DNA of 64,000 nt from the NCBI RefSeq assembly GCF_000471905.2, contig NW_006496564.1, positions 1,699,630 through 1,763,629 of the forward strand, given 5' to 3'. The first letter of the stretch is position 1; each line of letters begins with the position of its first letter. The notes beneath the pieces were generated by a model, which was given only the letters and a program-made list of their open reading frames with translations, was not told the DNA's origin and did not search any database. This document shows, piece by piece, positions 34,651 to 47,658 of the stretch. The translations under genes and the position numbers were made by a program. The stretch comes from Amborella trichopoda. Its lineage: Eukaryota > Streptophyta > Magnoliopsida > Amborellales > Amborellaceae.

Positions 34651-35295
34651 GGGGTAAACCACATTTTTCATCGTTTTATCTTAAGTAAAAACTTTTAACA
34701 ATGAGAGAGGAAAGGAAACTTCCGGTTAGGACTCCGGCATGCACGCATGGTACAAGCAGTTGCTAGAAGTCTGGCAAGCCGTAAAGGATTTTGGCAGAAC
34801 ACTCACGGGGAGGTGACAGTGGTCCACCAGTGATAACTCCAGCAAGGACGAGGAAACTCCGGCTGAGAAGAGGGAACGCTGGCAAGGTTACACCAAGACC
34901 TTTGCGAGGATCACTGTTGTTGGGGTTAGGAAGCAGGTAGTTCGCAGGGGTTTACCGACAAAATTTCATTTGATTTTACGATGATTTTTCAATGTTGTGG
35001 AGGGAGAGGGGAAGGTACGCTGACAGGTTTCTGGTGAGTGGAAGTGGTTTCCCGACGAGTAGCCTGAAGGTTGTAGGGGAATGAACAATCATTGGCAGCG
35101 AAGGTCACTACGAGGTGAACGGCTGCCAGTCCACATGTGCGAGTACGTGCATCAGGCCACATCATGGTTGGCAGTTGTTAGGCGGCGATTCTGGGGCTCG
35201 AGGTGACACGTGTACAGTCTGTGGCACGTGCGGGAGATACGAGCGGCGCTGCTTAAAAAATCACAAGCAGTGATAGTCCTGAAGAAACTGTCGAC

Positions 35296-35611
35296 GTTAG
35301 CGCTTTGAGAATTTCGTCGGCGCTAGTCCTTGAAAACACAGCCAGCATTAGTCCTTGAAGACTCAACCAGCATTGGGCTTTGAGAACACAGCCGGTGTTG
35401 GGCCTTAGCAAACATAGTCGGCATTAGCCTTCAGCAAGCATAGCCGGTGTTCGGCTTATTTGACGCAAGTGGCGTTAGTCACGTGCGGCACTAGTTAGTG
35501 CCTTTCACGTGCAGTGATAGCCTTGTGTCTTGGTGATTTCCACACAGCAGTGAGTGGTGATTTCCACACCGCAGTGAGTGCTTGGTGATTTCCACACGAC
35601 AGTGAGTGCTT
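35296..35611. repeat. Two short minisatellites
   Basis: From 35,296 to about 35,455 the phrase AACACAGCCGGTGTTGGGCC recurs in variants every 36-40 bases. From 35,532 to 35,611 GGTGATTTCCACAC-GCAGTG occurs three times (starts 35,532, 35,556 and 35,584). Confidence 0.7.
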
Positions 35612-35699
35612 AAAGTCAGTCTAATGATCGGGCCTTCAAATAAAATCCCTTATATGAAGAACCTTTTAAAGGAAGGAGAGCTTGGCACCAGTGAATTTA

Positions 35700-38600
35700 C
35701 TAGTGAGAGTCTGGTCTGAGGTGAACCCATTTGGTTGACGACCCCAATATGCAAACCAGAGTGGCCCCTTGGTGTCACTTTCATTACCGACCCAGTTAGA
35801 TTTGAGGTCTGGGAGGATAATCATGGGAACATCAGTATTGAAGAAGGGATGGCTCTTCTTCATTGCATGCACCGGAATGTGGATTCTGGTGCAAAATTGC
35901 CCACTTTAAGAAGAGGATGGTGAAGACCAAGGGCTGATATGGTCTTCTACTAGTCTTTGAGTACAAGGGGAGCACCAGTACTTGAAGGGGTACTCTTCCT
36001 GGACCATCCAGGTGCTGGGCTCACACATAAGTAGTCTTGAGCGTGCTTCGTTGCTAGCAGCAGTTCAGTGCTCGACCGGCTATTATGATCGGTGCTCCAA
36101 CACCGTTACGGTACTACTGAAGACTTGGAGTCATCTTAGCAACACATGGCTCCTTAGGCATGGGGAGGTAAGAATCTCCTTACTAGATCTTCACTTTATC
36201 GGCGGCCTTCCACTGTTCGGCACGAGTTCGTACCTCATAACTCAGTCATCTTTGGCGATGCTCTCCTAAGAGAAGAAGAACCACCAGCTTGACTTCAGAA
36301 AAACTTTGACATTTACTAGCTGTTTTATTTCAAGTCGAGTGGACGTCACCGAATGGGTGAAATTCTTTTGTGGGGATTACCCTGAGGAGGGTGGTCCAGG
36401 TGCTTCAAGAAGGAAGGGAAAGGTAATTATGAAGGGGGCGCCTCCAATCTATCAAGCCGAGACCAGTGATGACTGCGTCTTCTTGGCCGCATATTTGGCG
36501 CTATTTCTATGCAATTTCACTATTTCAGGCACATTCTATGTGGCTTGCGACATGGCGAGAGGGCTCTAGTACGCCCTTGCACAACCAGTTCTATGCAATA
36601 TCTACCACGGACTGGGAGCCATCTCCAGAGGGAAAGCCTATAAGGGCGCAAAGAGGGGGGCAATGCCCTTATTGGAGACGAAGCTTTCCCAAGGAACTTC
36701 AAGACACCATTCCCCATCCATTATGTATACGAGTGGCTAGGAGCTTATTTCCCTACCACTTATGTCAGAAGTCCGGGCACGGGGGAGAAGATATGCCCCT
36801 TCTTGATGAGGATTGCAGGGCATAAGGCTATCTTTCACAGCCCTGGGGAGGCTCATAACTTGTTTGGGAATGAGTTCTCCAGCATGCGTCGGGTCGCCTT
36901 TCCAGTTGGAGGCCCTACTGACCGCGCCTTTGTTGATGAACTGGGCAAGGATCTGGATGGTCCTCCCACAACCATCAAGGAGCTCATGTTTATCTTGAGC
37001 ATCAGAGGTGAGGTTTTGGCCTATCGAACGCCACGCAATGCCAGACTCGAATGGTACTTCCCCCATCGGTTTGCTCGTTAACATGACCTCGATCAGGGTT
37101 GTCCTTTTTCTGTATTCTTTGAAAAATGCCATGGCAGAGTGAACACTGGTAGGAAAGAAGAGCTAGGGACTCTCTGCGAATCACGACAGTCAGAGCATAT
37201 CCATACCGCATGGTCCACATGTTCAAAAGTGATTGAGGTCAGCAAGTATGTGGTACCACATTTTCGCAGGACCCGAGCGACTGAAGCCTACGCGCATTGG
37301 TGGAGGATTACCAGTCAAGCGTAGTGGGAGGCTGATCACCCCTGGAAAGGGGAGAACTGCAATTGGCACCGGGATACCAAGAAAAAGAGGATACTTGTGA
37401 CTCCTCCTCTGGGAGGGATTTTTACCTTGAACTACCCTTGGAATTGGAAGGCTCTTGGGATACCTCGTAAGATAGCAGTGGATGAAACTTCACCGCAATT
37501 TCTTGCTATGGAGAAGAGGACGGGGAGCCTTTTTGACAACCTCACCTTTATCTTCCAATGGGAGGAGGGTCGAAAGGTCCCGGGTCATGAAGGGCACCCG
37601 ATCCGAGACCTGAATGCACTGATAGGGAGTGGCCCTCATAGTGCTCTTGCTACAGGCTCTTCTCGTGGGAGGAGTTCTGAGACAACTGCTCCTCCACTGG
37701 GGGTAGGAAAGAGGAAGTGTGATGGTCCTGCTGTTACTCGCGCTTCGCCCCATGCTATCAGGCCTGCTCGAAAATGTAAGACTGCAAGACTTGTTGTCAT
37801 CTCGGAACCAGCTGATGGCTCTTCATCTTCTGTGTCTTAGGAATTCTCTGTTGCTCCTTCTGAATCACCCTTCGCTCTTTCAAAGTCACCTTCTACCACT
37901 CCTGAGCTATTTTCAGCCTCTTCGGAGACTGAGTAGATGACTCTGGCCCTTCTGGGCCCAGCTTCATTGCTTCTGATAGAGAGGGGACACTTGAGCTTGG
38001 GGTGGTGCCCGAAATTCCCAGAACGACTGTTGAGTCAGATTTGGCTCCAATGGATATTGACAAGGCTGGAAATGAAGGTGTTGGAGTTGCTGCTCTAAGA
38101 GAGGAACCTGAAATCAAACAAGGCCTTTGAACCTCAGGAGATTGTTGCCCCAACCGAAGTAGAGGCTATAATTGAAGAAACGCTTGAGTGTCAGGAAGCT
38201 GCTGCCCCGGGTGATGGAGTTACGAGTAGTGCAGACCCACGCCTTTTTGAGAGTTCAGAGATTGGGGCCCCAGAGGACGTAGGTCAGGAAGATGAGGGAG
38301 TTGAGTTTTTTGTTGCAGAGGTTCTGATTGTAGCAGATGCGGGCCAGGTAGAAGAGGCCGTAGCTAAAATGGTGGTCTTAAAAGATGAAGACCAAAGGGA
38401 AAAGGTGAGCTCTAGACTTGCCAAGGCTGAGGTGGCAGTTCAGGAGGGAAAATACGTTAGCCTTGAACTTATCGAGGCCATGCCTAAGGGTAAGAGACAA
38501 GAAGAAGAGGCTACTTTGGAGCATGCTGAGGTTGAGGTGATGGCTCCAGCAGGTTAAAGTCAAAGTGAGGGAATTGACCTGGTTGAGGCTGCTCTAGAGA

Positions 38601-39560
38601 ATGAGGGGCAGAGAGAAGAAGTTGGCCCTGAAAGGGCTGAGGCTGCTTTTGAGCATATTTAGACTGCTCCAGAAGATGAGAGACAAGGAGAAGAGGTTGG
38701 CCTTGAAGGGACCAAGCCTGCTACTGATGAGGCTGAAAGGCCAGATGAGGAGGCTTATACCGTGGGGGCCGAGCAGCTTGAGACTGGGGCCCCCTCTAAA
38801 TCTGCAAATGAAGAGACATTAGGCTTCACAATTGCTCGAGAAGAGTGAGTGACTCACATGGCTATCTTCCCTTCAAGCCCCGCCGTTGAGACTGATGCTC
38901 TTTCTATTGCAATGGCCCCAGCAGCATTGTCCAACCCTAGTTTCAGTGGGATGTCCGGCATAATCATGAATATGCTTTGTCTGGACGTGCAAAGACTGAA
39001 GGATCTGCCTCTTACTGAACTTGACAATGCAATCCAGAAGTTAAGGCAGATCGCCCTTCTAGGGGGTGCACCAAAGGTCCTCCCATATTTCGATGGCATC
39101 ATAAACGAGCTGAAAGGGTGGAGAATAAGGTCCTTGTAGGAGGAAGTAACTGCACAGCGGCTAGAGAGTTGGCAATTGCCCTCTTTGGAGTCCTCACTCA
39201 CATGCCATCACGAACTAGTAGAAGCTCAATTACAAGAAAAGGACATTGTAGTTTTCAAGAGATCCGACCTTGCTGAGGAGGCCATCGCTCGCCATAACAA
39301 GGTGATGACGGTAAAGGTGGAGATAATAAAGCTAACGTGAGAGCTTGATAAGTTAGAGGAGGAGATCGCAGCTTAGGAAGCAAAGGATAAGGTGCTTGCT
39401 GATAGTATTTTGACCCTTGAGTACTCCTTGGAGGAAGGGACTGCGTTGATGGAGCATGAGGTTGAGATGGTAGCAGAGTTGAAGGGACGCATCCAGCAGG
39501 CTAAGATATCAGCTGCAACATACAAGAGAAAGATCAATGAAGTGATTGATCGATTTTGAA
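35700..39560 (+). mobile_element. Antisense PMD-like unit in element B (fossil)
   Basis: Plus-strand frames, opposite to gag and protease, carry phrases of the plant mobile domain: TWLLRHGEVRISLLDLHFIG with GLPLFG (36.1 kb) and GEVLAYRTPRNARLEWYFPH with RFAR (37.0-37.1 kb). A Ser-rich, basic linker (to 37.84 kb) and an acidic, Glu/Ala-rich, probably coiled-coil tail (38.1-39.56 kb) follow. PMD occurs in host silencing proteins (MAIN/MAIL family) and in transposable elements; extra antisense frames near the 3' LTR are known in Tat-branch elements. An AATAAA follows the last frame. The unit is broken in several places. The PMD call rests on motif recall, not on a search. Confidence 0.65.
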
Positions 39561-39631
39561 AGTGTCGTCTTATTTTCTTTTTCTTTCCCTTGTTTTTATG
39601 CCAACACTTGTAACATACCCATTGCTTTATG

Positions 39632-39637
39632 AATAAA
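39632..39637 (+). terminator. AATAAA polyadenylation signal of the antisense unit
   Basis: GAATAAAATTCTC lies about 75 bases past the end of the coiled-coil frame and is followed by a T-rich stretch. This is the arrangement expected for a plant 3' end on the plus strand. Confidence 0.45.
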
Positions 39638-40073
39638 ATTCTCTTTTTTTCTTCAGTGTGATGTGTGACTTTTCTTTTTCCATTTGCTCCTTTGCACTCT
39701 ATCTCTTGCTCTTGTTCATTGTTCCTGCCCCTTCATGGAATGGGACGTGGAGTAATACCCTACACCTTGCTTTGTTTTATGACAAGTCGTTGTAGCTTCA
39801 ACGACCTCGTATGGGGGAGCAGTTGCTTCTTCTCCCCTTAATGTTTGATTGAACATGGGTTCATAATTCATCATTCCATAACGTGATGAGCCTGCTCACT
39901 GTAAATAGTCCAATCTGGAGGGGCTTTGGTTTCCATTTGAGGTGCATTCACTCCAAGCCTGTCCTAGCTCTTGGTCTTGGGCACGAACTCCTTTAAGTGT
40001 TTTGAAGCGATACTCATAACCCCCAATTGGTTCTGGAGACTGCGAACCTGCTTCTTAACTCTGTCAGGAGTTC

Positions 40074-41800
40074 CTACTCTTGAAGGCAAGAGGGGTGTCC
40101 TTTCCTTAACTGCTCTTTTCCGATAGGATCAGGGAAACGCAAAACCTTTCGGGCTAGCTGATGTGTTAGTTCTGCTTTCAAGAGTGCAATGGGGACATGC
40201 AGGACTTTTTTATGGTCCGGCATGTAGGTGACCCTTGGGATAGGGAGATCTATCCCCATGACTTCCTCAGTCTCAAGGGTGACTTCTGGTTCTTCTTCTT
40301 GCACAAGTGGCTTAGAATTGGAAGCATAGGGGAAAGCCTCATCTTCGAGCGAAGATGGAGTTTCCTCAAAGATGGTTGATGGCCTACTGGGATGAATGGG
40401 AGTTAGAGGGAGAGTTTTGCCTTATCTTTCTTCCTCTTTAAACATGCTCACGAGCGTTCTCCCGATGTTCTCAACATCTTCATGAGGTGAAGGTTCCGCC
40501 TTCTTCACAAACTTGTGATCACCTTCTCCTAGCTTTTAGGTAACACCAAATCTGTGAAGTAATACTTAGCATCAGCATAGTGAGTTTCAACTACAGGAAA
40601 TGGCCTTTTATCAGCATAGACCATATATTGTCTCCCATTTCGACTATACTTGAAGCACTGATGCAATGTGGACGGAACCGCCCCTGGTCATGGAGCCATG
40701 GACGATCGAGAAGAATGTTGTAGGAGGTGACGGTGTCGATTACATGAAATTGAGCGTAATCGTTTAATTCACCGATCTTAAGATGAAGGCGGACCGTGCC
40801 AGCCGGCTTCTCTCTTGACTAGTTGAATCCTTGGACTGTGATATGAGTCCGAGTGAGATCCTAAGACCCTAATCCCAATCGAGTGAAGATTCTCCTTAGG
40901 ATAAGGTTGACTGTTGACCCTCCGTCGAACATAATTCGGTTGATGAGGCATGCATATAATTCACCAGTCACAAAGAGATGGCGATTGTGAAATTTTTCTC
41001 CTATTTGCAAATCATCCTCTGAGAAGGTGATCATTATACATCCACTTAAGATCGATGGGTCCACCTCAATGGGTTTCACTTCCGTCTCGTACACCTTTAG
41101 ATTGGAGAGAGCCTTGACATCATAGATACTGAGAAGGGCTGGAAGCTTCCTTAGGTGCCCTATCACATCATATTTCACCTTTTCTTCGTCAACCATTTGT
41201 ATTCCTGGTCCTACCACCGCCTTTGGTGGTATAATGGGTTGAGGAGCAGGTTTAAGTGGTGGAGGTTTATTTTGGGCTGTTGGCTGGCTTGATTGCACAG
41301 CCAGCTTGGTTTGGGTAGTCTGAGTGGATTGGGTGTATGGGATTAGAGGCATCTCGGGGAACTTAACGAGAGGTGGATTGCCTGGGGTATTTGGGTAAGG
41401 GAGAAGTGGCAGACCAGGGAACTTCAGGATGCCTGGCTTATAAGGTGGAGGTTGTAGCGTTTTCCCTGACCTTAGGCTCATTTGCCCCGTGCTGGGTGAT
41501 GCTTCATATACTTGTACCATGTGGCAAGCTTCCTGAGAATAGAAGCTCTGCCCTCTTGATTCTCTTAGCCTCTGGACAAAGTCAGGCTAAGAGGCCACTG
41601 GGGTTTCTTTGGCTTTGACGTCTTATGCTTCTTGGTGGAAGAAGATGGCAGAGCGTCAGCAACTGACAAGAATCCAGCTGCCTGAGCTAATATCTTTTTC
41701 AGCCGTCTACGGTGCGTCCTGCTTATATCGGTTTCTTCGAGCTCTCTGTTAAGAGCCTCGAAGTCTGGACATTTCAAGGTTGTACCTGCAGGAGACATAG
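40074..41800 (-). mobile_element. Element B protease and linker region (fossil)
   Basis: Minus-strand frames: a basic segment ending near 41.57 kb; a proline-rich linker (LRSGKTLQPPPYKPG) leading into KVYETEVKPIEVDPSIL and the aspartic-protease motif FDGGSTVNLI (41.5-40.86 kb); then VTYMPDHKKVLHVPIALLKA (to 40.07 kb). Order and wording match element A at 14.6-12.1 kb. The protease would process gag in the family. Broken. Confidence 0.75.
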
Positions 41801-42235
41801 AAGATGAAGGATTAGAAAAAGAAGAAGAAGAGGAAGAAGAAGAAGGGTCAGTAAGTGAGGGACTTTTAAGGTCGTTCCCCTCATCAGACCGATTTGGGCA
41901 GCTTTTTACGTCATCGCCAGAGTTGGACTTTCCCTTGCTTAGACCATTGTGGGGGTGGTTTTAATGTCGTCACCCTCATTGGACGTGCCCCTAGTAAGAG
42001 ATGACCCAGGGATATCCTCTTGATGAGACGAAGGAATAAGGTCGATGGTGACCAGTATGAAGTTTTGTAAGGTCGGCACGAGAGGAAGAGGCTTATGAAT
42101 TTCTCGCACGACCGGTGGCAGAGGAACCTTGTTCTTCCGAGAAGCAGACAATGGTGCTCGTCTTCTTCTAGTGACCTTTGGAGGTGCTTGGTCCATCTTG
42201 CTAGGTTTGTGAACAACCCTAGCTTGACGAATCAC

Positions 42236-44341
42236 TTATCGCTTTAAAGACTTGAGCCTGCTTCGCCCATGATGGACTTTCCATGGCTGGGAAGTCGAGG
42301 GTTCAGCGGGATCAGAGGCATCCTTCCGAGAGTATTGCATTGAAACACCCTCCTGGATGGGCATAGTGCCTTGAGGGTGTTCGGCGTAAGTAACGTAACC
42401 TCTCTTGACCTTCTTTGCAACCACAGCTTCGAACCCATAACATTCGTTTAGCTCATGGCAGCATATCTGATGGTATGTCCCCTGGGCAAGGTGCTTAGGC
42501 TGCCTCGTCGGCTTTGGTGTGATGAGTCCTTGTTGGAGCATCATATCAAATAGAGAGTGTAGAAGATCTGTTGACAGCTCATCAGAAGCGCACATGCTTT
42601 TGTCTTTCTCCTGTACTGTTACCAAGTGGGAAACCTCAGTTGCCCCGAATGCTTTCTTGAATTCTTCAAGCTTGATCTGACCCTTCTGAATCAGAGCCTC
42701 GATGAGGTCTTTAAGTGTGTAGCATTCTTCTGTGGAGTGGTTTACTATTTGATGATAAGCACAGTATCTTGTATGCATGTCGAGCCCAGCTTTCTCAGGG
42801 AACTTGGTCTCGGCAGCTCAATGATGTTTTGTTCCAGCAGGAGCAGTGCAGGAACCCATTCCTTTTCAAAAGGATAAACCTTGTTTTGGTGGTTAGTCCA
42901 ATAATCATTTCGATTAAGGTTCGCAGGTGGGGGTACTCGGCTGTATGATTGCTGTTGTTTGTCTGCCTAAGACGTTGTCTTTGTTGTGCCTACCCCTTTG
43001 AAGAGGTCCAAAGTCTGAGAGGCAGCCTTCTACGGATGACTGACTGTGACGGGCGCACTGATCACTCCTTTTTGTTGGTTGCCCCAGGCATTGGCCTGAG
43101 AATTATCATTGCCCCAGTTGTTTCCTAAGCTTGAAGACTGTTGTCGTGATGGTGGCGTGACAAGTTCTCTATGCGAACTGACTTAGCAATCAACTCTGAC
43201 ATGGAGATCGGATTGAAGGCCTCAACATGTAGAGCAATCTCAAGACGCATGTTTCGCACACAGGTTTGAACTGCTTCCTTCTCAGGCATGGGATTGGGAT
43301 GGCGAGCGGCCAAATCTCTCCACCTTACTATGAATTGACCCACAGGTTCATCTGGTTCCCGAGTCAAGGTGAGAAGCTCGATGGTTTGGACCTCTCTCTC
43401 GACCTCATAGAAACGTTGGTGGAATAGTTTCTCCATTTCCTTTCAAGTATATATTGAATTTGGGTGAAGCCGAGCGTACCACTCAAAGGGGGGGCCATCA
43501 AGAGTTTCAACAAACTGATAAAGGAGTCTCCCATCAGCCGCTACCTCTCGACATGCCACTGGGAATGCGTGATGTGCTGGTGCGGGGATGTTGTTCCATT
43601 GAACAGGGGAAACATCCCCTTTTTGTAGTCTGAGGGAAATAGAACCTGATCAATGTAAGAGAGGTATGGTTTTTTATAGAGTGTTGCACCCTGAATACCC
43701 AAAATTCGTCTGCTTTTTAAGCTGTGGGTTACCATAGTGTCAACATCCTCCTGTGAGACAGGGTGAGGGACAAAATTGTCCTGTGAGGTAGGGGGAGGAG
43801 GCTGCCTTGGAGCTACATCATCTGAGTGATGGGAGTTAGCCGAGTGTCGCATGGTTTCCATGCCGTCAATCTTCTCCATCATTGCACGAACCATGTCTTC
43901 AAACCTATTCATGCGCTCTTCCTGGCTGTCGCTAGGTTCGTTTCCAATCATAATGCTGACCGTTTCTCCAGGGAGATCAGCCTTAGGTGTAATTGAGGGC
44001 TTCCGAGCTTGGCGAGTCGCACGTGGCAGATCGGTTAGCAAGGGGTCAGCATGCCTCGACTGGACTCGAGTCTTATATGCTGACCGTGTGAGGATCGGTT
44101 CTTGACGGTCTTGGGACCGTAGCTGATGGGTGGTCGGGTCATCTTCTCGCACCTCTTCTTCAGCTGTGATTTGAAGAGGGTAGAAGGGATTTTCAGGAAG
44201 GAGACCCTTGAAGTTGGGTGCCTTGACTTTTCTAGTCGGCTCCTTAATCAAGATTTGCAGTCCTCTGTTTTGCTTATCTTTGAGGCTGCGGTAGACTTCT
44301 CTCCAGAACTGAGGCTGTGATCGAGGTTGACCCACCTTCAT
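42236..44341 (-). mobile_element. Element B gag region (fossil)
   Basis: Three sizeable minus-strand frames: an N-terminal polar part with ILGIQGATLYKKPYLSYIDQ (44.34-43.54 kb), a capsid-type gag core with VGQFIVRWRDLAARHPNP and VRNMRLEIALHVEAFNP (43.44-43.12 kb), and a Cys/His part with CAYHQIVNHSTEEC (42.78-42.24 kb). They match the gag of element A at about 16.7-14.8 kb. Broken, with few breaks relative to the rest. Confidence 0.85.
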
Positions 44342-45497
44342 AGAGCATGAAAGCGAATGTGGACCATGGACAAGGGCCAGCTTGGGCTATTGCCATGAAA
44401 GTTGTAGAACTTCATCAATCATCAAGCCTTTGCCCCGAACTCCTTTGTGGGCTCCAAAGGAATAGCAGAGCTAACGAGGCTGGCTGAGGATGGTACTCTT
44501 AGGGAAAACTTTCGAGTACTAGGTCTTGAGATATCCGTCGAGAGGAGAAAGGGCGGAAGAAGAGGGAACCGGCATTCGACAATGTCTGGGTCCAGACCAA
44601 GCAGCAGCCTAGGAAAGTGGCGTGTGTACGCCCATTGAAGTAGCATTCCGAGTGACTTGGCGGTCAGCCCGGGCTCGAACAGGTGGTCTGGCCTTAGGAG
44701 GCCGAGAATTGTGAGCAGGTGTCTGCAAGGAACAGGTGAGGGCTTGCCCCTTACAGGGTGCACTAGTGTATGATGCGAGGGAGAACGAGGGGGTCACCTT
44801 CCATGTACTTGAGTTGGCGCAGCAAAGGTGCTGCCTCGAGTAGTGGGATGCATATGCATGCGCACAGGTTTCGGCCTAAGGAGGCCTAATCTTAGACACG
44901 TACTCAAGGTAACACGAGGTTAGCCCATGGTGTGGCTCAAGTGGATGACCCACGAGCCATAGTGTGTGTTCGTGAGGTGGAGGCCCCAGGGTCTCCTCCT
45001 CTATGTGTTGAGTCTCTAATCATAGAGACCCGAGATGGAGCCAGAATGTGGGGGATAGACTTATGGCGACTCACAAGAGCAATGGCAACTTGCTTGCCTT
45101 TTGCAGCTAAGGATTGGGCAGCCTTTTGGTGTACCTTAACAATACGACAGGCGAGTGACTTGCCAGTAACTGGGTGCGTACTGTGAGTGGTAGCAGATGT
45201 GCTACCGGTGCAGGGTGCTCTGGTGGAAGTTCTACAAGGGCAAGGAGATGGAGAGTTCAAAACCTTTAAGTACCTCCTCACGCCTATCCAGGTTAAGACT
45301 TGAGAGATAGACCCTGGGTCTTTGGTCAAAAGAAAAGTTGGAAACAAAGTTCAAGGAACTTGTTCTCGGGGGAAGCTCGCGAATGCAAGGATGAGAAAAT
45401 CCCCGATTCGAATGAATGCGTTAAGGAACCCGGAAGCCATGTGGTGTGTGAAAACAGAAAAACAAAGGAGAAACTAGCCAAACAAGTACAATCCGAG
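44342..45497 (-). mobile_element. Element B leader
   Basis: Between PBS and gag there is no recognisable protein. Frames on both strands are short and without motifs. Phrases next to the PBS match the leader of element A. Confidence 0.5.
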
Positions 45498-45514
45498 GAA
45501 GGGAAGTCGCCAAG
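45498..45514 (-). promoter_or_regulatory. Primer-binding site of element B
   Basis: The minus strand reads TTGGCGACTTCCC immediately beyond the LTR end (CACCTAACCA, then GC). It occupies the same place as TTGGCGCCTTGAC in element A and confirms that the 45.5-48.9 kb LTR is a 5' LTR. Confidence 0.6.
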
Positions 45515-46227
45515 CTGGTTAGGTGCCTCGATCTTGCCCCTAGATCTGGATGATCTAGTGACACATGTCTCGGGTTTCGAAGGGAACCCGAGACTTGAGA
45601 TCGCTATCTCGAGAACCTTGTTCAAGAACAAGGGCAGGTATACCAACCAATGAGAGAGAAATCTGTTGTGAGACGGGACACACCTCACCTGGATCCATGA
45701 CTCACTCGGGCTGGCTCGCGTGAGCGCCCTCTTAGATCACATCGGAAAGCCCCCCAGTTGTACAACTGGTTTGGAATCGCCTCCCTTGGCCTGTATTCTC
45801 TTGTTTTTACGATCACATACACATGGTTAATTTTACAAGACAAGTGGGCCAAGGGACCCCACCTTGTCTTTGGGTGAATGAACACAGCTGTGCACATTCA
45901 AAGGAGAAAAGAGAAGAAATGATGAGATGAGAGTTGGCAAAAGGAAGAAGAGAGAAGAAAAGAAAAGAAAGGGACATTTGATTGGCTAGCCTAGCACAGT
46001 GGTTAGATTGGCATGATGATTGACCTGATGTGGTAACAAGACGAGCACGGTACGCGAACCAGCAAGGTGGCAATACTACTCGATGACAAATACCAACATC
46101 AATCAGTCTGGCACAACAGCGAGTTCGTTACGGCAGAAAGAGGAGCACAGTAACATAAATCGGCACAACGGCAATACTGCTCGACGACGAGACTACCACG
46201 ATAGTGCTAGACTTGTCCCTTGGTCAA

Positions 46228-46465
46228 ATGAGAGAGGAAGAAGAAAAAGAAAGAGAAAGAGAAGAGATAAGAAAAGTAGATAGAGAAAGAGAGAGAGAAG
46301 AAAAGAGAAAGGAGAAAAGAGAAAGAAAGGAGAAGAAAAGAAAGAGAAGAGATATAAGACAGAAGGAAGGGGGAGAGAGAAGAAGTGAGTGAGAAAGAGA
46401 AGGGAGAGAAAGGAGAGAGAAGAGAAGAGAGAGAAAGAAGAAATGTGAGAAAAAAAGAAGAGAGA
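46228..46465. repeat. GA-rich (polypurine) tract
   Basis: Nearly pure A/G sequence, the counterpart of 22,620-22,935 in the element A LTR. Minus-strand Leu/Ser/Phe frames up to 219 codons cross it and are artefacts. Confidence 0.9.
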
Positions 46466-46468
46466 AGA

Positions 46469-46870
46469 AAGCATGGATGACGATGAGCTTCCGTCGTCCA
46501 TGATAGAGGAGAGAGAAGGAAGAAGGAAGCATGATGGCGAAGAGCTTCCGCCGTCCATGACAGAGGAGAGAAAAGAGAGAAGGAAGCATGGGCGATGATG
46601 AGGTTCCGTTGTCCATGACAAAGGAGAGAGAGAAGAAGGGAACATGGACGGCACTAAGCTTCCACCATCCATAACAAGAGAGAGAGAGAGAGGGAAGAAG
46701 AGAACATGGACAGCAATGGGCTTCTGCCATCCATGACAGAGGAAAGAGGAGAGAGAAAGGACATAGACGACGATAGGCTTCTCCCGTCCATGACAGAGAA
46801 AGAGGAGAGAAAAAGAGCATGGACGGCGATGGATTTTTACCGCGCATGACAGAGAGAGACAGGAACGAGA
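46469..46870. repeat. About 57-bp hairpin array, 7 units
   Basis: CATGGAYGRCGATG-type cores start at 46,472, 46,530, 46,587, 46,643, 46,705, 46,762 and 46,818 (steps 56-62), each followed by the complementary arm (CGTCGTCCATGA or CGCCGTCCATGA) and a GAGAGA spacer. It has the same seven units as 22,936-23,337. Confidence 0.8.
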
Positions 46871-47159
46871 AAGGGTAAGACACGCGTTGTGCTTGGCATC
46901 GCCGCTCGTGTCATAAGGGACTCAAGCACGACCCGACCTGCCACTCGGGGAAGGGCCCGGTACAGTGTCCTTGTCAAAGAATGAGGAAAGGATTGTCATG
47001 CGCAGCAATGAGCAACATTGTGCACAACATGAGGAAGGGAAACTTGGATAGAGGCCCGGCCCGCCGCTCGAGTTAAGGCCTGGCTCACTATGCAAGTTTC
47101 CAGAGGATAAGGGAAGAATGAGAATGTCATGCCCAGCGATGAGTTTCGCCGTGCATGAC

Positions 47160-47540
47160 TGGAGAGGAGAGATAAAAGAAATAATAGGGTGAGAGAAAGA
47201 AAGAAAGAGAGGAAGAAAGAGGGTTTAGGGAAGAGAAAGAAGAAAGGAAAGTAGAGAGAGAAGGAAGGAGAAGATTAAGAAAGAGGGGGAATAGGAAAAG
47301 AAAGAAAGCAGAGAGAAAAGAGGAAAGAAGAAGAGAGAGAGAGAGAGACATGCACGGTAATGGCTACTACCATACATTTTTTAGATGGAGATGAGAGAGA
47401 CAGAGAGAAGAGAAAGAGAGAGAAAGAAAGAAGAGAGAAAAAGAAAAAAATAGGAGAGAGAAAAGAGGAAGAGAGAGAAAGAAAGAAAGAGGAAGAGAGA
47501 GAAAGTTACCTTCACCGAGCGGTACCAGACTTTTTCTTCT
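47160..47540. repeat. GA-rich tract
   Basis: A/G-rich sequence with one hairpin-type core (CATGCACGGTAATGGCTACT, near 47,349). The element A LTR has the matching stretch at 23,640-24,010. Confidence 0.85.
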
Positions 47541-47649
47541 CTCTCCTCTCTCTCTCTCCAAGATGTGCCTCTCCGAATGAACATAAAAACTCGAACTTTA
47601 TTGATGAATTGAAAGTATGAGGGAAGCCTTTACAATTAGGTTTAGTATG

Positions 47650-47658
47650 TATTTATAG
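47650..47658 (-). promoter_or_regulatory. TATA box of element B LTR
   Basis: Minus strand CTATAAATA about 1.3 kb inside the LTR and just upstream of the CT-rich R/U5 part. Conserved in place among the LTRs of this family. Confidence 0.6.
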
